Shown one piece after another: positions 34,946 to 47,390 of a stretch of 64,000 nt of DNA. The stretch lies in assembly GCF_014805625.2 (NCBI RefSeq), contig NW_023998452.1, positions 1,594,308 through 1,658,307 of the forward strand. The letters are read 5' to 3'. Made by a program: the position numbers and the translations under genes. This stretch comes from Glossina fuscipes (taxonomy: Eukaryota > Arthropoda > Insecta > Diptera > Glossinidae). Within the stretch, counting starts at the first letter, position 1. Each line of letters opens with the position of its first letter. The notes below the pieces were generated by a model. It worked only from the letters and a program-made list of their open reading frames with translations. It had not been told where the DNA came from and did not search any database.

Positions 34946-36415
34946 TATTTAAATAATTATTAAATGTTTTCAAATATCTGTTCTTTGTGCAAAATATTTC
35001 GCCATTTACTATATGTAAATAGATTTGCGTTCCAATTGTTTCTTCTTTGGTTGTAAAGTTCTTTCAAAAAAAAAGTTTTCCATTGAGAAGTAGAAATTTA
35101 CTTCATTTTGTTATAAAAACACATACGTTTCTTGTTAAGTGTTAAGATATTAGTATGCATTATTTGTGTCCTTTCAATTGCGCATTTATGGAGATATATT
35201 TGGCATACGACCTACTTTAAATATTAAACTTTCGCTGAATTAAGAGGAAAACATTGGTGTAACATTGGTATAACTCACCTGTACAATTGTATTTTTAAGG
35301 TTGATATATTATGATGATGCAATTAAAAAAAAAAAGCAATTGTTCAGTTTGCCTTACTATTTGCGTTAATGGCTTGGATGAGTTTTTTGATTACTTTACG
35401 ATTGCTAAACGGAATGTGGAATGTGTGTAGATTCAAAACGAATACCTTTCCGATGTTTGTGATTACCAAGGACACGTTGCACTACTGGCAAGAAAAAACC
35501 GGCAAGACATTGTAAATAACCGGTCAGAGTTTTGAAGGTCGCCGCGTGCTGATTTCAATGCTTCGTCCAGTCGAAAAAAGCCGGCACTTCTTCATTCTCC
35601 AAATATGAGCACTATCTCACATTCTCAGTATAAATTGAGGCCTCGTTCTTTCGGCGTGCCATTGAAATGGTTTGCAAAGTTTACTTTTGATGAGCGTGAG
35701 ATTTTGAGGTGTATTTAGGCGCGTCAATCTGTTTATCTTGATTTAATGGGAGTGGCGGAAAGCTGGCACATAAAAATTTTATAAATTTCTGCTCGTCAAG
35801 TCAGAAAATGTCCACGGTTGTTTTAGCCATAATTGCATGGGTCAAACCACTCTTAAGAAAAATAATAAAAATTTGACATATTTTGGGCTAAACTCTACAA
35901 ATTGCAACAAACAAATAAAACTTGACACAAATTGTGATAAGAGCACATGATTTCTATCGGCCAAGCAACATGCCCGCAACTAACTATTCAACTATGTATT
36001 CAACTCAACTGTTAAAATGAATATTAATTGCGTTTTTTTTTTTTTCTTTTAATTTAGGTGAAGCGATTTTGATATAGAAATGTTCGCAGTAACGATAAAT
36101 TTCATGTTATATACATAATATAATGTATGCACGGACTTGTTTGCCGATTTTTTCGACTTCAACATTTTGTTCCGATTTAATTTATTAATTTGCACGTATG
36201 CGTAAAAACATATTTTTGTAACGCTTTATAATCAGCTGATTATTCCGGTTGCAATGGTAAGGTGTATTTTTTTTCTTTTTCTTCTTCTATTATCTTAAGT
36301 GTCCAATTTCTTGAAAGGGCAGCACGATATTAGCAATTTTTTTAATTTTAACTTAACAAGAATTGTACATGTATTTCAATTTATTCATTGTTTTAATAAT
36401 TGTAATTTAATAGTT
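34946..36415. other. Intergenic region between Fab1 and Dcr-1
   Basis: Contains the Fab1 3' UTR and the Dcr-1 5' leader. Around 35400-35600 the minus strand reads as a semi-open, GC-richer stretch with stops and frame changes (for example ...LPVVQRVLGNHKHRKG...), possibly a decayed exon or transposon fragment; no family was recognised. At 36251-36256 GCAATG is followed directly by GTAAGG, a plausible 5' UTR splice donor for Dcr-1. Confidence 0.4.
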
Positions 36416-39400
36416 ATGTCATTTCACTGGTGTGATAACTTGCATACGACGGTATTTAGTCCTCGCGACTATCAAGTTGAGCTTTTGGCATCGGCTTTTG
36501 AGAGGAATACTATGATATGCCTTGGGCATAGATCCTCCAAGCAGTTCATATCTCTAAAACTGTTGCAAGAATTAGGTCGAGAGGCGCGTTTCAGAAATTT
36601 AGGTGTGAGCATTTACTTAAGCAATAATAAAACACCCGCCATGTACGTTATGTTACAGCATATGACAGACCTTCGTGTCTATCAGGAAACTTCAGAATCA
36701 CTCGATGAGCTTCCGAAGGAATTTGAAGTGTACATATTAAAGCCTAAAACATGTTTGGTTTTGTTGAAAAACGGTCGATTGAAAATGGAAAATATTCAGA
36801 TCATTGTTTTAGAGGATTGTCATCAAGATGAAATACACAGTGATATGTTGAGTATATTCCGAGAATTCTATGTGCTTGGCAATCAGTCGCAAATGCCTAA
36901 AGTGTTAGGTCTGGCTGGGCCTTTACATAGTGCCGGTTGCGATTTAGCCGAACTGTCAGCAATGCTGAATAATCTGGAAACTTCAATACATAGTAAGACG
37001 GAAACAGCCAGCGATATAGTGACAGTCTTAAGGTAATTATGTGTTGAAAAAACTTTATAAATGTATATAAATGTGTATTATTAAATATTTTCCCAATCGC
37101 TCCATAGATATTGCGCCAAACCCACTGAGTTCATTGTTCAATGCGCTCCATACGCACAAGATGAACTTTCTTTTTTAATAGAAGATATTATACTCACTCG
37201 TAAGGCGTTTCTTACAGACCATCGCTACGATCCTTTCGAAATATACAGTACCGATGAATTTCTTGAGGAACTAAAAGATATACCCGATCCTAAAAAGGAA
37301 CCTCTTGAATTTTTAGATATTTTGTTAAGCGTACTGCACGAAATGGGTCCTTGGTGTGCTGACAGAGTGGCTCTGAATATGTATCACCGTATTGAGAAGC
37401 AAAAAATCAAAACACCGCACGAACGTCACTACATATTACTTTGTTTGGTTAACACGGCTCTGTTAGAGATCCGCGCCATTTGTGAGCAACATTTTCGTAA
37501 GTTTTCAGATAATCATAAAGTCTTAGTGCATCATTATTCGACTCCGAAAGTTTTAAGGCTTTTAGAAGTGTTGCGTTTGTTTAAACCAGAAGAGCGGTTT
37601 AGTAAAAACGATGGCATTAAAAAAATAAGTATGGAATTGGAGCAGATGGATTTTCCGAAGTTGACACGTGTTCTTGAAACGAAATGTCATATAGTGGAAC
37701 AGGCTATTGAGAAACAAACATTGCAATCTCGATCGATTATTGAAAATTTGGATAGTATTGTAAAACCGGATACAGATCTGAACACAAAACTTACATCGGA
37801 TTCCGTTACTAACGCAATAAGTGATTTAGCTCAACAAAAGACTGAACAACCTAATAACCTCAATTCCATTGGCTCTAGCTCAAATCGCCGCAGCATCAAC
37901 TATCAATTGAATCGGATAAAACGTCGACCTTTTAATCGTCGTTATAATCGCGAGCTTACAGAGACTGCAGATAACTTATGTGCTATAATTTTCTGTAGTT
38001 CAAATTATACAGCTCGCGTCCTATTCGACCTCTTGGCTGAAATGAGTCGTCACGATTTAGATTTGAAATTTCTAAAATGTCAATACACAACTGATCGGGT
38101 TGCTGATCCCTTGACCGAGCCGAAGGAAGCTGAAATTGAACATCGTCGTCAAGAGGAAGTTTTGAAACGCTTTCGCATGCATGATTGCAATGTGCTTATC
38201 GGTACATCAGTACTGGAAGAAGGTATAGATGTACCGAAATGTAATCTTGTAATAAGATGGGATCCGCCCATTACATATCGCAGTTACGTTCAGTGCAAAG
38301 GGCGAGCAAGAGCTGTACCAGCTTACCATGTTATACTAGTTGCTGCCGATTCCGAAAATATGTTAGCCATAGAACATAAAAATGAGCAATTAAATGCGAG
38401 AAGTCATCGCTTGTTATGCAATTTGCCTGCAGAGGAAGATAATATGGTTAGCGAATCGGAAAATTCAGACGATGATGATATCATTGAATACGGAGAGGAT
38501 ATAAACAATGTGTCAAAGAAGCAAAGGTACACTTATGATTCGGGCAAAGGAACGGTAAAAATTTTAAATCCTGAAGTAATTACCAATAAACCGCCCACCA
38601 CTAATTTTTCGTCCAGTGGTAGCGACTTAATATTGAAAGAAATCAAAGATGACACCCCAGCTATTGAAGATGTAACAGCCGACCCGGAAATAGATGCTCA
38701 AACCGATCTAAACGAGACTCATTCGCCAGATGTTACATTAGTTTTGGAAAACAATGACTTAAAAATGTTTGATATAAATGTTAACCTGGAGGAAAGCCCA
38801 GATGAAGAGAGCAAGGAAGAGAAAAAAATTGATAAACCTATAAAGGAAATAAAGGAAAAGAAATATTTTCAATGTTCGCTGGAAAATACAATGGAGAAAG
38901 TTGAATCCGAACCGGAAAAGCAGGAAATTGAAGATGAAAATGAAAAACTAAAATCCATGGTAACAAGTACAAAAATAATTGTTAAACAAATGGCTTATTA
39001 TAGAGAAATAGAAAAGGTATGCATGCATATAAATATAAGTATTTTCTTAATTTCACACTATTGATAATTTATGCTTGTTCTTTTTGAAAACCAGATGCTT
39101 TTGGAAAACTGCGTCAATACAGAACCACCAGATAGTGAACATAAAGAGGCAGACGCTTTTAATAATTGTATAATACCTTATAAGCCATTAGCCCATCTCC
39201 TAACTGGTGCTTCAGTTGATTTGGGCAATTCGATAGCATTAATAAACAAATACTGTGCCAAACTTCCAAGCGATACATTTACCAAATTAACTCCTTTGTG
39301 GCGTTGCTCAAGAACCATACGCAATAATGTTACTATGTATCAGTGCACACTAAGATTGCCTATAAACTCCCCGTTAAAGTACGATATAGTCGGCTTACCG

Positions 39401-42400
39401 ATGCACAGTCAAGTCTTATCACGGAGAATGGCTGCTTTACAGGCTTGTGTGCAATTGCACAAATATGGTGAATTGGACGATAATCTGCAGCCCATAGGAA
39501 AGGAAAGCTTCAAGGCCATTGAGACTGATTGGGAAAATTTTGAGCTAGAAGAGCAAGATGAAAGAATTGTCCAGGAAAATAGCGAACCTAGGCCAGGGAC
39601 AACTAAACGTAGGCAATATTATTACAAAAGGGTAAAATATTTTGTATATTATTAAATATGGAAATTGATTTGAACTAGAAATCGTTCTTTAAACTTAATT
39701 CAAAAGACATATCCTCAGTTTGTTACAGTGTTTTCAATAAACACAATACAATATGTCCAAAAGTTTCATAAATCGATTCTTCGCAGTTTGAGGTTTTAAG
39801 TTAAGTTCCTAATGTTCGTTTATAGTGCGCCTGTGACGCTCAGCTTGCATGTGCTATATTTATTTTTATGTTAGCAAATTTGAAAGAAAACACCGTTTCG
39901 AAAACGAAATTTTTTTTTTTTTATAAATACTTTAAGATTAAAAAAACTATTCGAATTCTGTTTCAGATCGCTTCAGAGTTTTGTGATTGTCGTCCCGTGG
40001 CAGGAGAACCGTGTTATCTTTATCTTCTAGATTTAACTTTGCAGTGTCCTATACCTGAGGAACAGAATACACGTGGTCGTAAAATTTATCCACCCGAAGA
40101 CGCTTTGCAAGGTTTCGGAATTTTAACACTCAAAAAGATTCCGAAAGTGAGCTCGTTTCCCATCTTTACACGATCCGGTGAGGTTAAGGTTTCACTGGAA
40201 TTATACGCTGAACGCATTACCCTCAATGAACGTCAGATTTCAAGTATAAATACATTTATAAATTATACATTCACCAAAGTGTTACGTTTGAAAAAATTTC
40301 TTATGTTATTCGATCCGGAGTCTACGGAAAATTGCGTCTTTATTATACCTACCGTCAAGACAGACGATGGCAGTAAAGTAATAGATTGGTCTTTTCTAGA
40401 ATTAATCGAAGAGAATGCTAACATGATGCCCACAGCTGTGCCCGAAGAAATACGCCATGCCACCGAATTCGATGCTGAAAAATTCAAAGACGCAGTAGTC
40501 ATGCCTTGGTATCGCAATCAAGATCATCCTCACTATTTTTACGTTGCTGAAATTTGCCATCAATTATCTCCTTTAAGCATATTTCCTAGCAAGAAATATC
40601 GCACTTTTATGCATTACTACTATTTAAAATATGGTCTTAAAATACACCCGAAACAACCTCTTTTGGATGTTGATCACACCAGCGCCCGTTTAAACTTTCT
40701 TACTCCACGTTATGTAAATCGAAAAGGTGTCGCCCTACCTACTAGTTCCGAAGCTACAAAACGTGCTAAACGAGAAAATTTGGAATTGAAGCAGATATTG
40801 GTGCCTGAACTGTGTACAGTACATCCATTTCCGGCCTCTTTATGGCGTACGGCAGTTTGTTTGCCATGTATTTTGTACCGTATTAACGGATTATTGCTTG
40901 CTGACGATATACGCAAGAAAGTCGTAGCCGACATCGGTTTAGGGCAACCGGAATTACCGGAAGACCAGGAATGGCCTATGCTCGATTTCGGTTGGAGTTT
41001 AAGTGACGTTTTGAAAAAATCGAAAATTAACGAATCTGCAAAAACTAAGCAGGAAGATAGTCTCGATCAAATTATAAAAGATTGCGGGAAGAAAGTGCAT
41101 GCCTTTACTTTAAACGGAGAGGAGAGTGAAATAAAAATTGAAAACAAAACCATAAATGAGATTGTAGAAGACGCGGAACTTAAATTGCAAGAGGAATGCG
41201 GAGCATTTATTGAAATTGGCACTTGGTCTAATGATATGGCCAATTATGCGATTAAGGATGATGATACCGACAGCGACTATGACGATCTCTTAGACGGCAT
41301 TATACCGCCATTTATAAAATTTTGTAAGTTTGTTGCTTTTATAATAATTGGGTGCATAAAGCAAGTATTCGTTCTCATCCTCTAAAGGTGGAAAGTCAAT
41401 AAGAGCCACATCACCCACCTTTACTGACATACAACTTGATGAAGAATACGAGGAACAAGAAACTTTAGGGAACGGAGAAGCAATAAAAGAAGATCCGCTA
41501 TTGTCATATGATTCTGATGATTCTTTTGCAGAATTTAGCTTGCCAAGCGATGAGGATTGGTCAGCTGAGGAATCTTGTACGGACGATTATTTTACGTTCA
41601 CTTCCAAAAATGAAGCTGAAACTATTGAGACTGAACAAGACATCGAAAAATTTAACAAGCAAATATCTATTATTCAAGCGACGAAAGAGAACGAACGCAA
41701 TTACCAGGAAACGAAAAATCTTCAGGTTGGTTATAATTTTCCGAATATTAAAGAGGAAATCGCTTCCGAATTAAAAGCTTCCATCGAAAGATTTCAAACG
41801 TCTACTTCAAATCTTATAAACGAAATAGAAGCTTGTGGCATGTTGGTGCCATATGATAAAAGCATTCAATTGTTGGAAAAGAAAGAAAGCAAGAGTCTTC
41901 AATTTTTAGATTTATGTGAGGATACGTATAAAACTTTACTGCCATATGTGAATGAAGGGGACATAAAGCAATTTCTTACAAATAGCGGACACGGTTTAAG
42001 TTTAGATGTATTAGAAAATTTTAATTCGGATTGGGTAAAGGAACATCCCGATGAGCAATATGTGATATACGGATGTGGTGATATTTTTGACAGCTTCAAT
42101 GATAAACAAAACTTAGATATGCACGTAAGCGAAAGAAAACTTATTAAGCTAAACTTCGAAAATCATGGTAAACAATATGAACCGGAAAAAAATAAAGTTC
42201 CTCGGCAAGAAGTAGCAGTATGTAACTTGGATTCACCAGTTCTGGGAATTGATTTCAGTTTTGATCGTCAACCAGACCTTATGACACATCCAGGACCTAG
42301 TCCTAGCATAATATTGCAAGCTCTTACCATGTCGAATGCGAACGATGGAATTAATTTGGAAAGATTAGAAACTATTGGCGATTCCTTTTTGAAGTACGCT

Positions 42401-44111
42401 ATCACAACCTATTTGTACATTACGTATGAAAATGTGCATGAGGGTAAATTAAGTCACTTGCGGTCCAAGCAAGTTGCAAATTTAAATCTTTACCGGCTGG
42501 GCAGGCGTAAACAATTGGGCGAATATATGATAGCGACAAAATTCGAGCCAAGTGATAATTGGTTGCCACCTTGCTATTATGTTCCAAAGGAATTAGAAAA
42601 AGCTTTCATAGAAGCCAAAATACCACCGCATTACTGGGGCTTAGTCGATTTAGTGAATATTAAAAGGCTCAGTAACGCAGAGATATGTGAACTTGTCCGC
42701 GAAAAAGCTGATGAGTGGGGACTTAATCTTGAGGTAAGCGAAAAATTTCAATAGTATTCCCGCAAATTAAGATAATAGTTTTATTAGGAACAAAATGATT
42801 GGGATTTAGTACCAGCGCCAGCACCTCACGAATTCCCGTACTTAATACCCTATAATCTTGTTTCCCAACATAGTATACCGGGTAACAACAACAAGTAAAT
42901 TCAACTGATAACCAATAATAGACTTTTCTTCTTTCTTTAAGATAAGTCCGTAGCTGATTGCGTGGAAGCTTTAATTGGAGCTTACCTAATTGAATGCGGA
43001 TTAAGAGGCGCTTTATTATTTATGGCTTGGCTAGGAATAAGAGTGCTGCCTTACGAACGCATTCCTTATAATGACAACGACGCACGTAAAGCTGGTAGTA
43101 CACTGCCGGACAGTGAGGGCATGAGTATTACATACGGATCTTGGTCTCCGCCTAAATCGCCTCTTTTGCATTTTGCACCGAAAGCAGAAAAAGAACTCGA
43201 AGATTTACTGGCCGGTTATGACAAATTTGAAGACATTTTAGGCTACAAATTTCGCGACAAATCCTATCTACTACAAGCAATGACTCACGCATCTTATACG
43301 CCCAATAGATTAACCGATTGTTACCAGCGTTTAGAATTCCTTGGAGATGCTGTGCTTGATTACTTGATTACTAGACATTTGTATGAAGATCCTCGACAAC
43401 ATTCCCCTGGAGCTTTAACCGATTTACGGTCAGCTCTAGTAAATAACACCATATTTGCTTCTCTGGCTGTACGTCATGGCTTCCACAAATATTTCAGGCA
43501 TTTATCGCCGGCACTTAATGAAGTCATCGATAGGTTCGTACGTATACAAACCGAAAATGGTCATAGCATTAGTGAAGAGGTATTGGAATATTTGTTATAT
43601 TTCTTTTTTAATTTAACTTGAATGATTGCTTCTCTAGTATTATTTATTGTCTGAGGAGGAATGCGATGATGCAGAAGATGTTGAAGTCCCAAAGGCGTTA
43701 GGGGACGTCTTCGAATCCGTTGCAGGAGCTATATTCTTGGATTCCAATATGTCGTTAGATGAAGTGTGGCGTGTCTATAGTAATATGATGCGTCCAGAAA
43801 TTGAACAATTTAGTAATTCTGTACCAAAGTCGCCAATAAGGGAGCTATTAGAATTAGAACCTGAAACTGCCAAATTTGGGTAAAACTGGCGATATTAAAT
43901 AATTCTTAGACGCTTTAATAACCTTTCACCTTCGCTTCACAGGAAACCGGAAAAGTTAGCTGATGGCCGACGAGTGCGTGTTACTGTCGAAGTATTCTGC
44001 AAAGGCACATATCGTGGCATAGGTCGTAATTATCGAATAGCCAAATGCACTGCTGCTAAATGCGCTTTGCGTCAATTAAAGAAGAAAGGCTTAATTGACA
44101 AAAAGAATTAA
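36416..44111 (+). CDS. Dcr-1: Dicer-1, microRNA-processing RNase III, 9 exons
   Basis: Exons 36416-37032, 37108-39016, 39095-39631, 39967-41323, 41388-42733, 42788-42881, 42942-43579, 43638-43879 and 43943-44111 join in phase to 2302 aa (Drosophila Dcr-1 2249). It cuts pre-miRNAs to miRNA duplexes in the cytoplasm. The N-terminal helicase is degenerate as in Drosophila: no Walker A ([10 protein letters not shown]) and VLEDCH instead of DECH, though VQCKGRARA remains. A variable acidic linker (about 580-820) follows, then DUF283 (about 840-935), platform ([14 protein letters not shown]), PAZ (about 1170-1290; [11 protein letters not shown]), RNase IIIa (about 1780-1990; [13 protein letters not shown]) and RNase IIIb (about 2050-2220; [13 protein letters not shown]). 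A dsRBD (about 2245-2300; [14 protein letters not shown]) ends it. Catalytic acidic residues of both RNase III domains are present. ATG 36416 gives MSFHWCD, matching Drosophila MAFHWCD; the frame is open further upstream but lacks conservation. Confidence 0.97.
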
Positions 44112-44204
44112 TTTAAATTTACAAATTGTCAATTCATCACGTTCTGATGTATTTTAAAATTGTATAAGTTTAGTGATAAAACTCCATTATGTATAATACA
44201 AAAC

Positions 44205-44210
44205 AATAAA
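44205..44210 (+). terminator. Poly(A) signal AATAAA of Dcr-1
   Basis: AATAAA 94 nt after the Dcr-1 stop. The minus-strand signal for SRP14 is 15 nt further on, so the two mature 3' ends probably overlap slightly. Confidence 0.65.
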
Positions 44211-44224
44211 GTGTAATACGACTT

Positions 44225-44230
44225 TTTATT
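44225..44230 (-). terminator. Poly(A) signal of SRP14 (AATAAA on the minus strand)
   Basis: TTTATT on the plus strand, about 157 nt beyond the SRP14 stop and just past the Dcr-1 poly(A) signal. Confidence 0.5.
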
Positions 44231-44386
44231 TATCTTTAATTCGTATTCATTCATTTTAAAAATCACGAAGATTCTGTTATATTTTGCTTAAGGAGAATTG
44301 GTAGAAAAACACGCACATTCATACGGATATTAAATGCTAACTTTAAAGCGAAGCAGTACGGAGAATTAATTAGGAAAAATGACAGC

Positions 44387-45132
44387 CTAACCTTTGGCCG
44401 CTTTTGCTTTGCTTTTCACTTTTTTTACACGCTTTAAACCGTCCAAATTGCTCCTCATAAATTGAGAATACATAGTCACCATCTTCGGTACGTCTTCACG
44501 ACGTACAACCGTCGATATCTACCAAGAGGTATAATTTTTTTCTTTATATACGTAATATATCGTAAAATTCACCTTTTTTGATTTTGAGTGCACCCTCATA
44601 AGACACATATACTCCTCAGGTTTTGGCAATGGCGGCTTACCTTCACGCGGAACGGGTCGATCGTGACCATTAACTGCGCATGAAAAAAAGAATATTACCC
44701 ATGATTTGTTCAAATTGCTTAAGCACAGCATATGAAAACTAATATTGAAAATAAAANNNNNNNNNNNNNNNNNNNNNNNNNNNNNNNNNNNNNNNNNNNN
44801 NNNNNNNNNNNNNNNNNNNNNNNNNNNNNNNNNNNNNNNNNNNNNNNNNNNNNNNNAATATTGAAAATAAAATTTTTGTTACTGTGGTTAGCAAATTATG
44901 TTTGCTACATGCTTTGATTCTAGCGCTTTCAGAAACAGTTATTACAAGTGAATTGCGGTCTTCAGTGCACTTACATCTCTTCAATGTGACAGTCACACTT
45001 GAGGACTCACTTTTTGCGGCGGACGCTAACTTCTCTAGACGTAATATAAACTAAAAACCACTCGTTAATGCTTTTCTAAATCTTAAATAAAATTACTAAT
45101 ATAAATACCGATGAATTATCTAGCAAAACCAT
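44387..45132 (-). CDS. Srp14: SRP14, signal recognition particle 14-kDa subunit, 4 exons
   Basis: Minus-strand exons 45132-45109, 45050-44975, 44673-44573 and 44518-44387 join in phase to 110 aa. SRP14 pairs with SRP9 and binds the Alu domain of 7SL RNA to arrest elongation during co-translational targeting. MVLLDNSS matches the conserved MVLLE/D start; VTVTLKRFNGHDRPVPREG matches the GSVYITLKKYDGRTKP region; ISTVVRREDVPKM and QFMRSNLDGLKR are the hallmark C-terminal motifs. The tail is lysine-rich (KRVKKVKSKAKAAKG), shorter than the human alanine-rich extension. Exon 1 is only 24 nt, with donor TCG|GTATTT. Intron 2 contains the 100-N assembly gap, so that intron's true length is unknown; no coding sequence is missing. 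Confidence 0.92.
44757..44856. other. Assembly gap, 100 N
   Basis: Exactly 100 N in SRP14 intron 2. AATATTGAAAATAAAA occurs directly on both sides, so the two contig ends may simply overlap. Confidence 0.95.
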
Positions 45133-46029
45133 TTTTTTAATACGTTGGCAGCAGGCTCTTTAAAACATTGAATGTTAATGTCAAAATTTACGCCAACAAC
45201 AAACAATCTGACTGTCATCGTCAGATGACACAATGTTGCCAGAATTTTTTATTACAACAGAATTTAAGGCATATTATTGAAGAGATTTTGTTAAGATTCA
45301 ATATATAAATATTTTCTTTTATGAATACCTTAAAAGTTTTAAGATTTTTTGGCTTAAAAAAACTTCAAACGGTAAGCAAGGTCAGAGACAGGTTATTTTT
45401 AAACACTTTCGTCATTGCCTAGTTTTTGCTTAAAAATAATGACTCTCTCTTTTTCTTTTTTTTTTTTTTGATTTGTTGAGTAGAGATGGACTAAGCCAAT
45501 AGATTTGTGGCTTATGTGTCCAGATAATAAACTGTCATAATTTTTGGTCAGAAATATATATGCAACGCGACAAAAACAAGAGCGGCCGTAATAACTGGAG
45601 CCGGTATTTTAAGCGTAATTGTGTGTGTGTAATTATGCAGATTGAGTTGTTAAAAGTCAAACAGTGCTGCAAACTTTGGTTGAAAACGAAAAAATAATGC
45701 TGTAGTAATAGAAACTGATGGAATGCAAAAATTAAATGAAAGCGATAAATTCGCTTTTTTAATAAAGCGCGTTAGTTCCCCGAGATGATGTACATTTTTT
45801 GTTACAAAGATATTGAGGAGACCATCGTATAACTTGAAAAAGCTAAAAATACCTCTAATATCATCAATCCTATGACATTTAAAAATATATAAAGAATTTT
45901 GATTTCCCAGGAATTAAAGGAAGCCTCTGAAAAGGGCTTAAATTGAAACGTAGGGTTTATTTTGGAGAAAAGGCGATTGGATTCAACACGCGCAATCTCC
46001 TTAAATTCATTATTTAGTTGTTGAAAGAT
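45133..46029. other. Intergenic region, no gene seen
   Basis: AT-rich DNA upstream of SRP14 leading into the retrotransposon fragment. The part right of about 45800 may be the 3' end of that minus-strand element, but no poly(A) tail or target-site duplication was identified. Confidence 0.45.
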
Positions 46030-47060
46030 GTGGTTGCGAACTTCCATATTGCTTCATTAGGGATGTATTTGATCAAAAAAGTTGTCCTATCAACCTGAAT
46101 CCTTTTTGCATGAAAGTCGGCTTTTTCATTTAAAAAAAAACCGCAGTGGCCAGTTATCCAAACACGGTGACACTCATCCGCTTGAGATTCACGTAACCTC
46201 CTGTATATGTCAAACACATATTGATTTTCTACATCTCTTTTATTTATTGAAAAATTAAGAGTTCTTTTGATACCATCAGTAATAGCCACCTTAATAGCAT
46301 GTTGGATAGTAAGCAACTCGATAAAAGTCGAAAAAAAGTTCCTCCGCCACTTTGACTCTATGTACTGTTTTAGATAGATGCTTCACTACCGAGAAGCTAG
46401 ATACATTATGTCTGACGGAACCGTCAATAGCATATATATCATAGCCGTTGTTGTAATAAAGAAGAATCTTTTCTTGAAGTAGAGATTAATTCAAGAATGT
46501 TTGTGAAGGCTCTGCATTTGTTGGTGAAAAAACTCCAGAGAGGAATTGAATTTATCTTGTCAAAAAAAAATTACGCAATTTTTGATAATTGACTTTGCAG
46601 CTGCACGGGACAGTATCACTGAGAGATATAACTTTTTGAAAAAGGCAAGAATTCATTATCTTGCTTTAATTAACATTCGATTTTCAAATATTTGTATACG
46701 TTCCTCAATATATTTTGGGAAATTGCAACATGTAGTTGCGAATTTAATTTTGGATCTGACTAAAGGTTTGTATACAGTCAAAGCTTTTTTGGGAGGCAAG
46801 CCTGATTGATTGTTAGTCATGAGTTTGGTGATATTGCATTCGGATTGACAGCCTTTGAAGGCTTTCTAATAATGTCCACGAAGAGTTAGGCTGTCATTTA
46901 AAATTCTACCAAGAAATCGAAGAGATTTCACCTGATCAACTTTAGTCCTTTTGATAAAAAGTCCGATTTCACGTTTAGAACCTTTGGCAAAATATATAGT
47001 ATTAGTATTGCTGAGGTGAAAATATAAATTAAGATCGCATGCATCGAAAAAAGATTGTTG
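46030..47060 (-). mobile_element. Degenerate non-LTR retrotransposon ORF2 piece: reverse-transcriptase C-terminal part plus RNase H
   Basis: Reading the minus strand from about 47040, one frame carries KVDQVKSLRFLGRILNDSLT, the thumb motif of non-LTR reverse transcriptases. It continues across an in-frame stop to YKPLVRSKIKFATTCC, the usual connection region. Further on (46445-46400) comes IYAIDGSVRH, the first RNase H Asp motif, and at about 46170 VWITGHCGFFLNEKADFHAK, the terminal RNase H signature. RT followed by RNase H is the order of I/LOA/R1-like clades. Stops and frame changes show it is dead. The N-terminal RT and the endonuclease are missing. Confidence 0.8.
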
Positions 47061-47390
47061 GGATTCCTTCTTTGAAAGCAGACAGCGGATTCCCGATTCA
47101 TACGATACGATGGTTACTTTCTTAAACCCCTTTTTTATATATTTTTTTTTAGTTATTTAAATTCTCGTACATTTTTTTTTATACTAACACCGGTAAAACA
47201 CAAAAATTATCCAGCCGTTTGCCGAAATGTGTTGTATCAAGTGTGAATGAAATGTGAATGAAATAATGACTTTCAAAGCATTTTTTTATATTAATCTTCT
47301 TAGCCTTATTTTTTATAAACTTGTTGTTTAGATCCATTTCTTAATTTTTGATTCTAAAACCATAAGTTTTTGTTTACATTTTCCTGTAAA

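Noticed and set aside
35400..35600. Semi-open minus-strand stretch between Fab1 and Dcr-1
   Set aside because: Needs frame changes and a stop read-through; no recognisable domain. At most a decayed fragment.
36251..36262. ATG directly followed by GTAAGG upstream of Dcr-1
   Set aside because: Tested as a coding first exon: none of the downstream acceptors keeps the Dcr-1 frame, so it is at best a 5' UTR donor.
44732..44996. ORFs running through the N gap on both strands
   Set aside because: They exist only because N is not read as a stop; the real coding part here is SRP14 exon 2.
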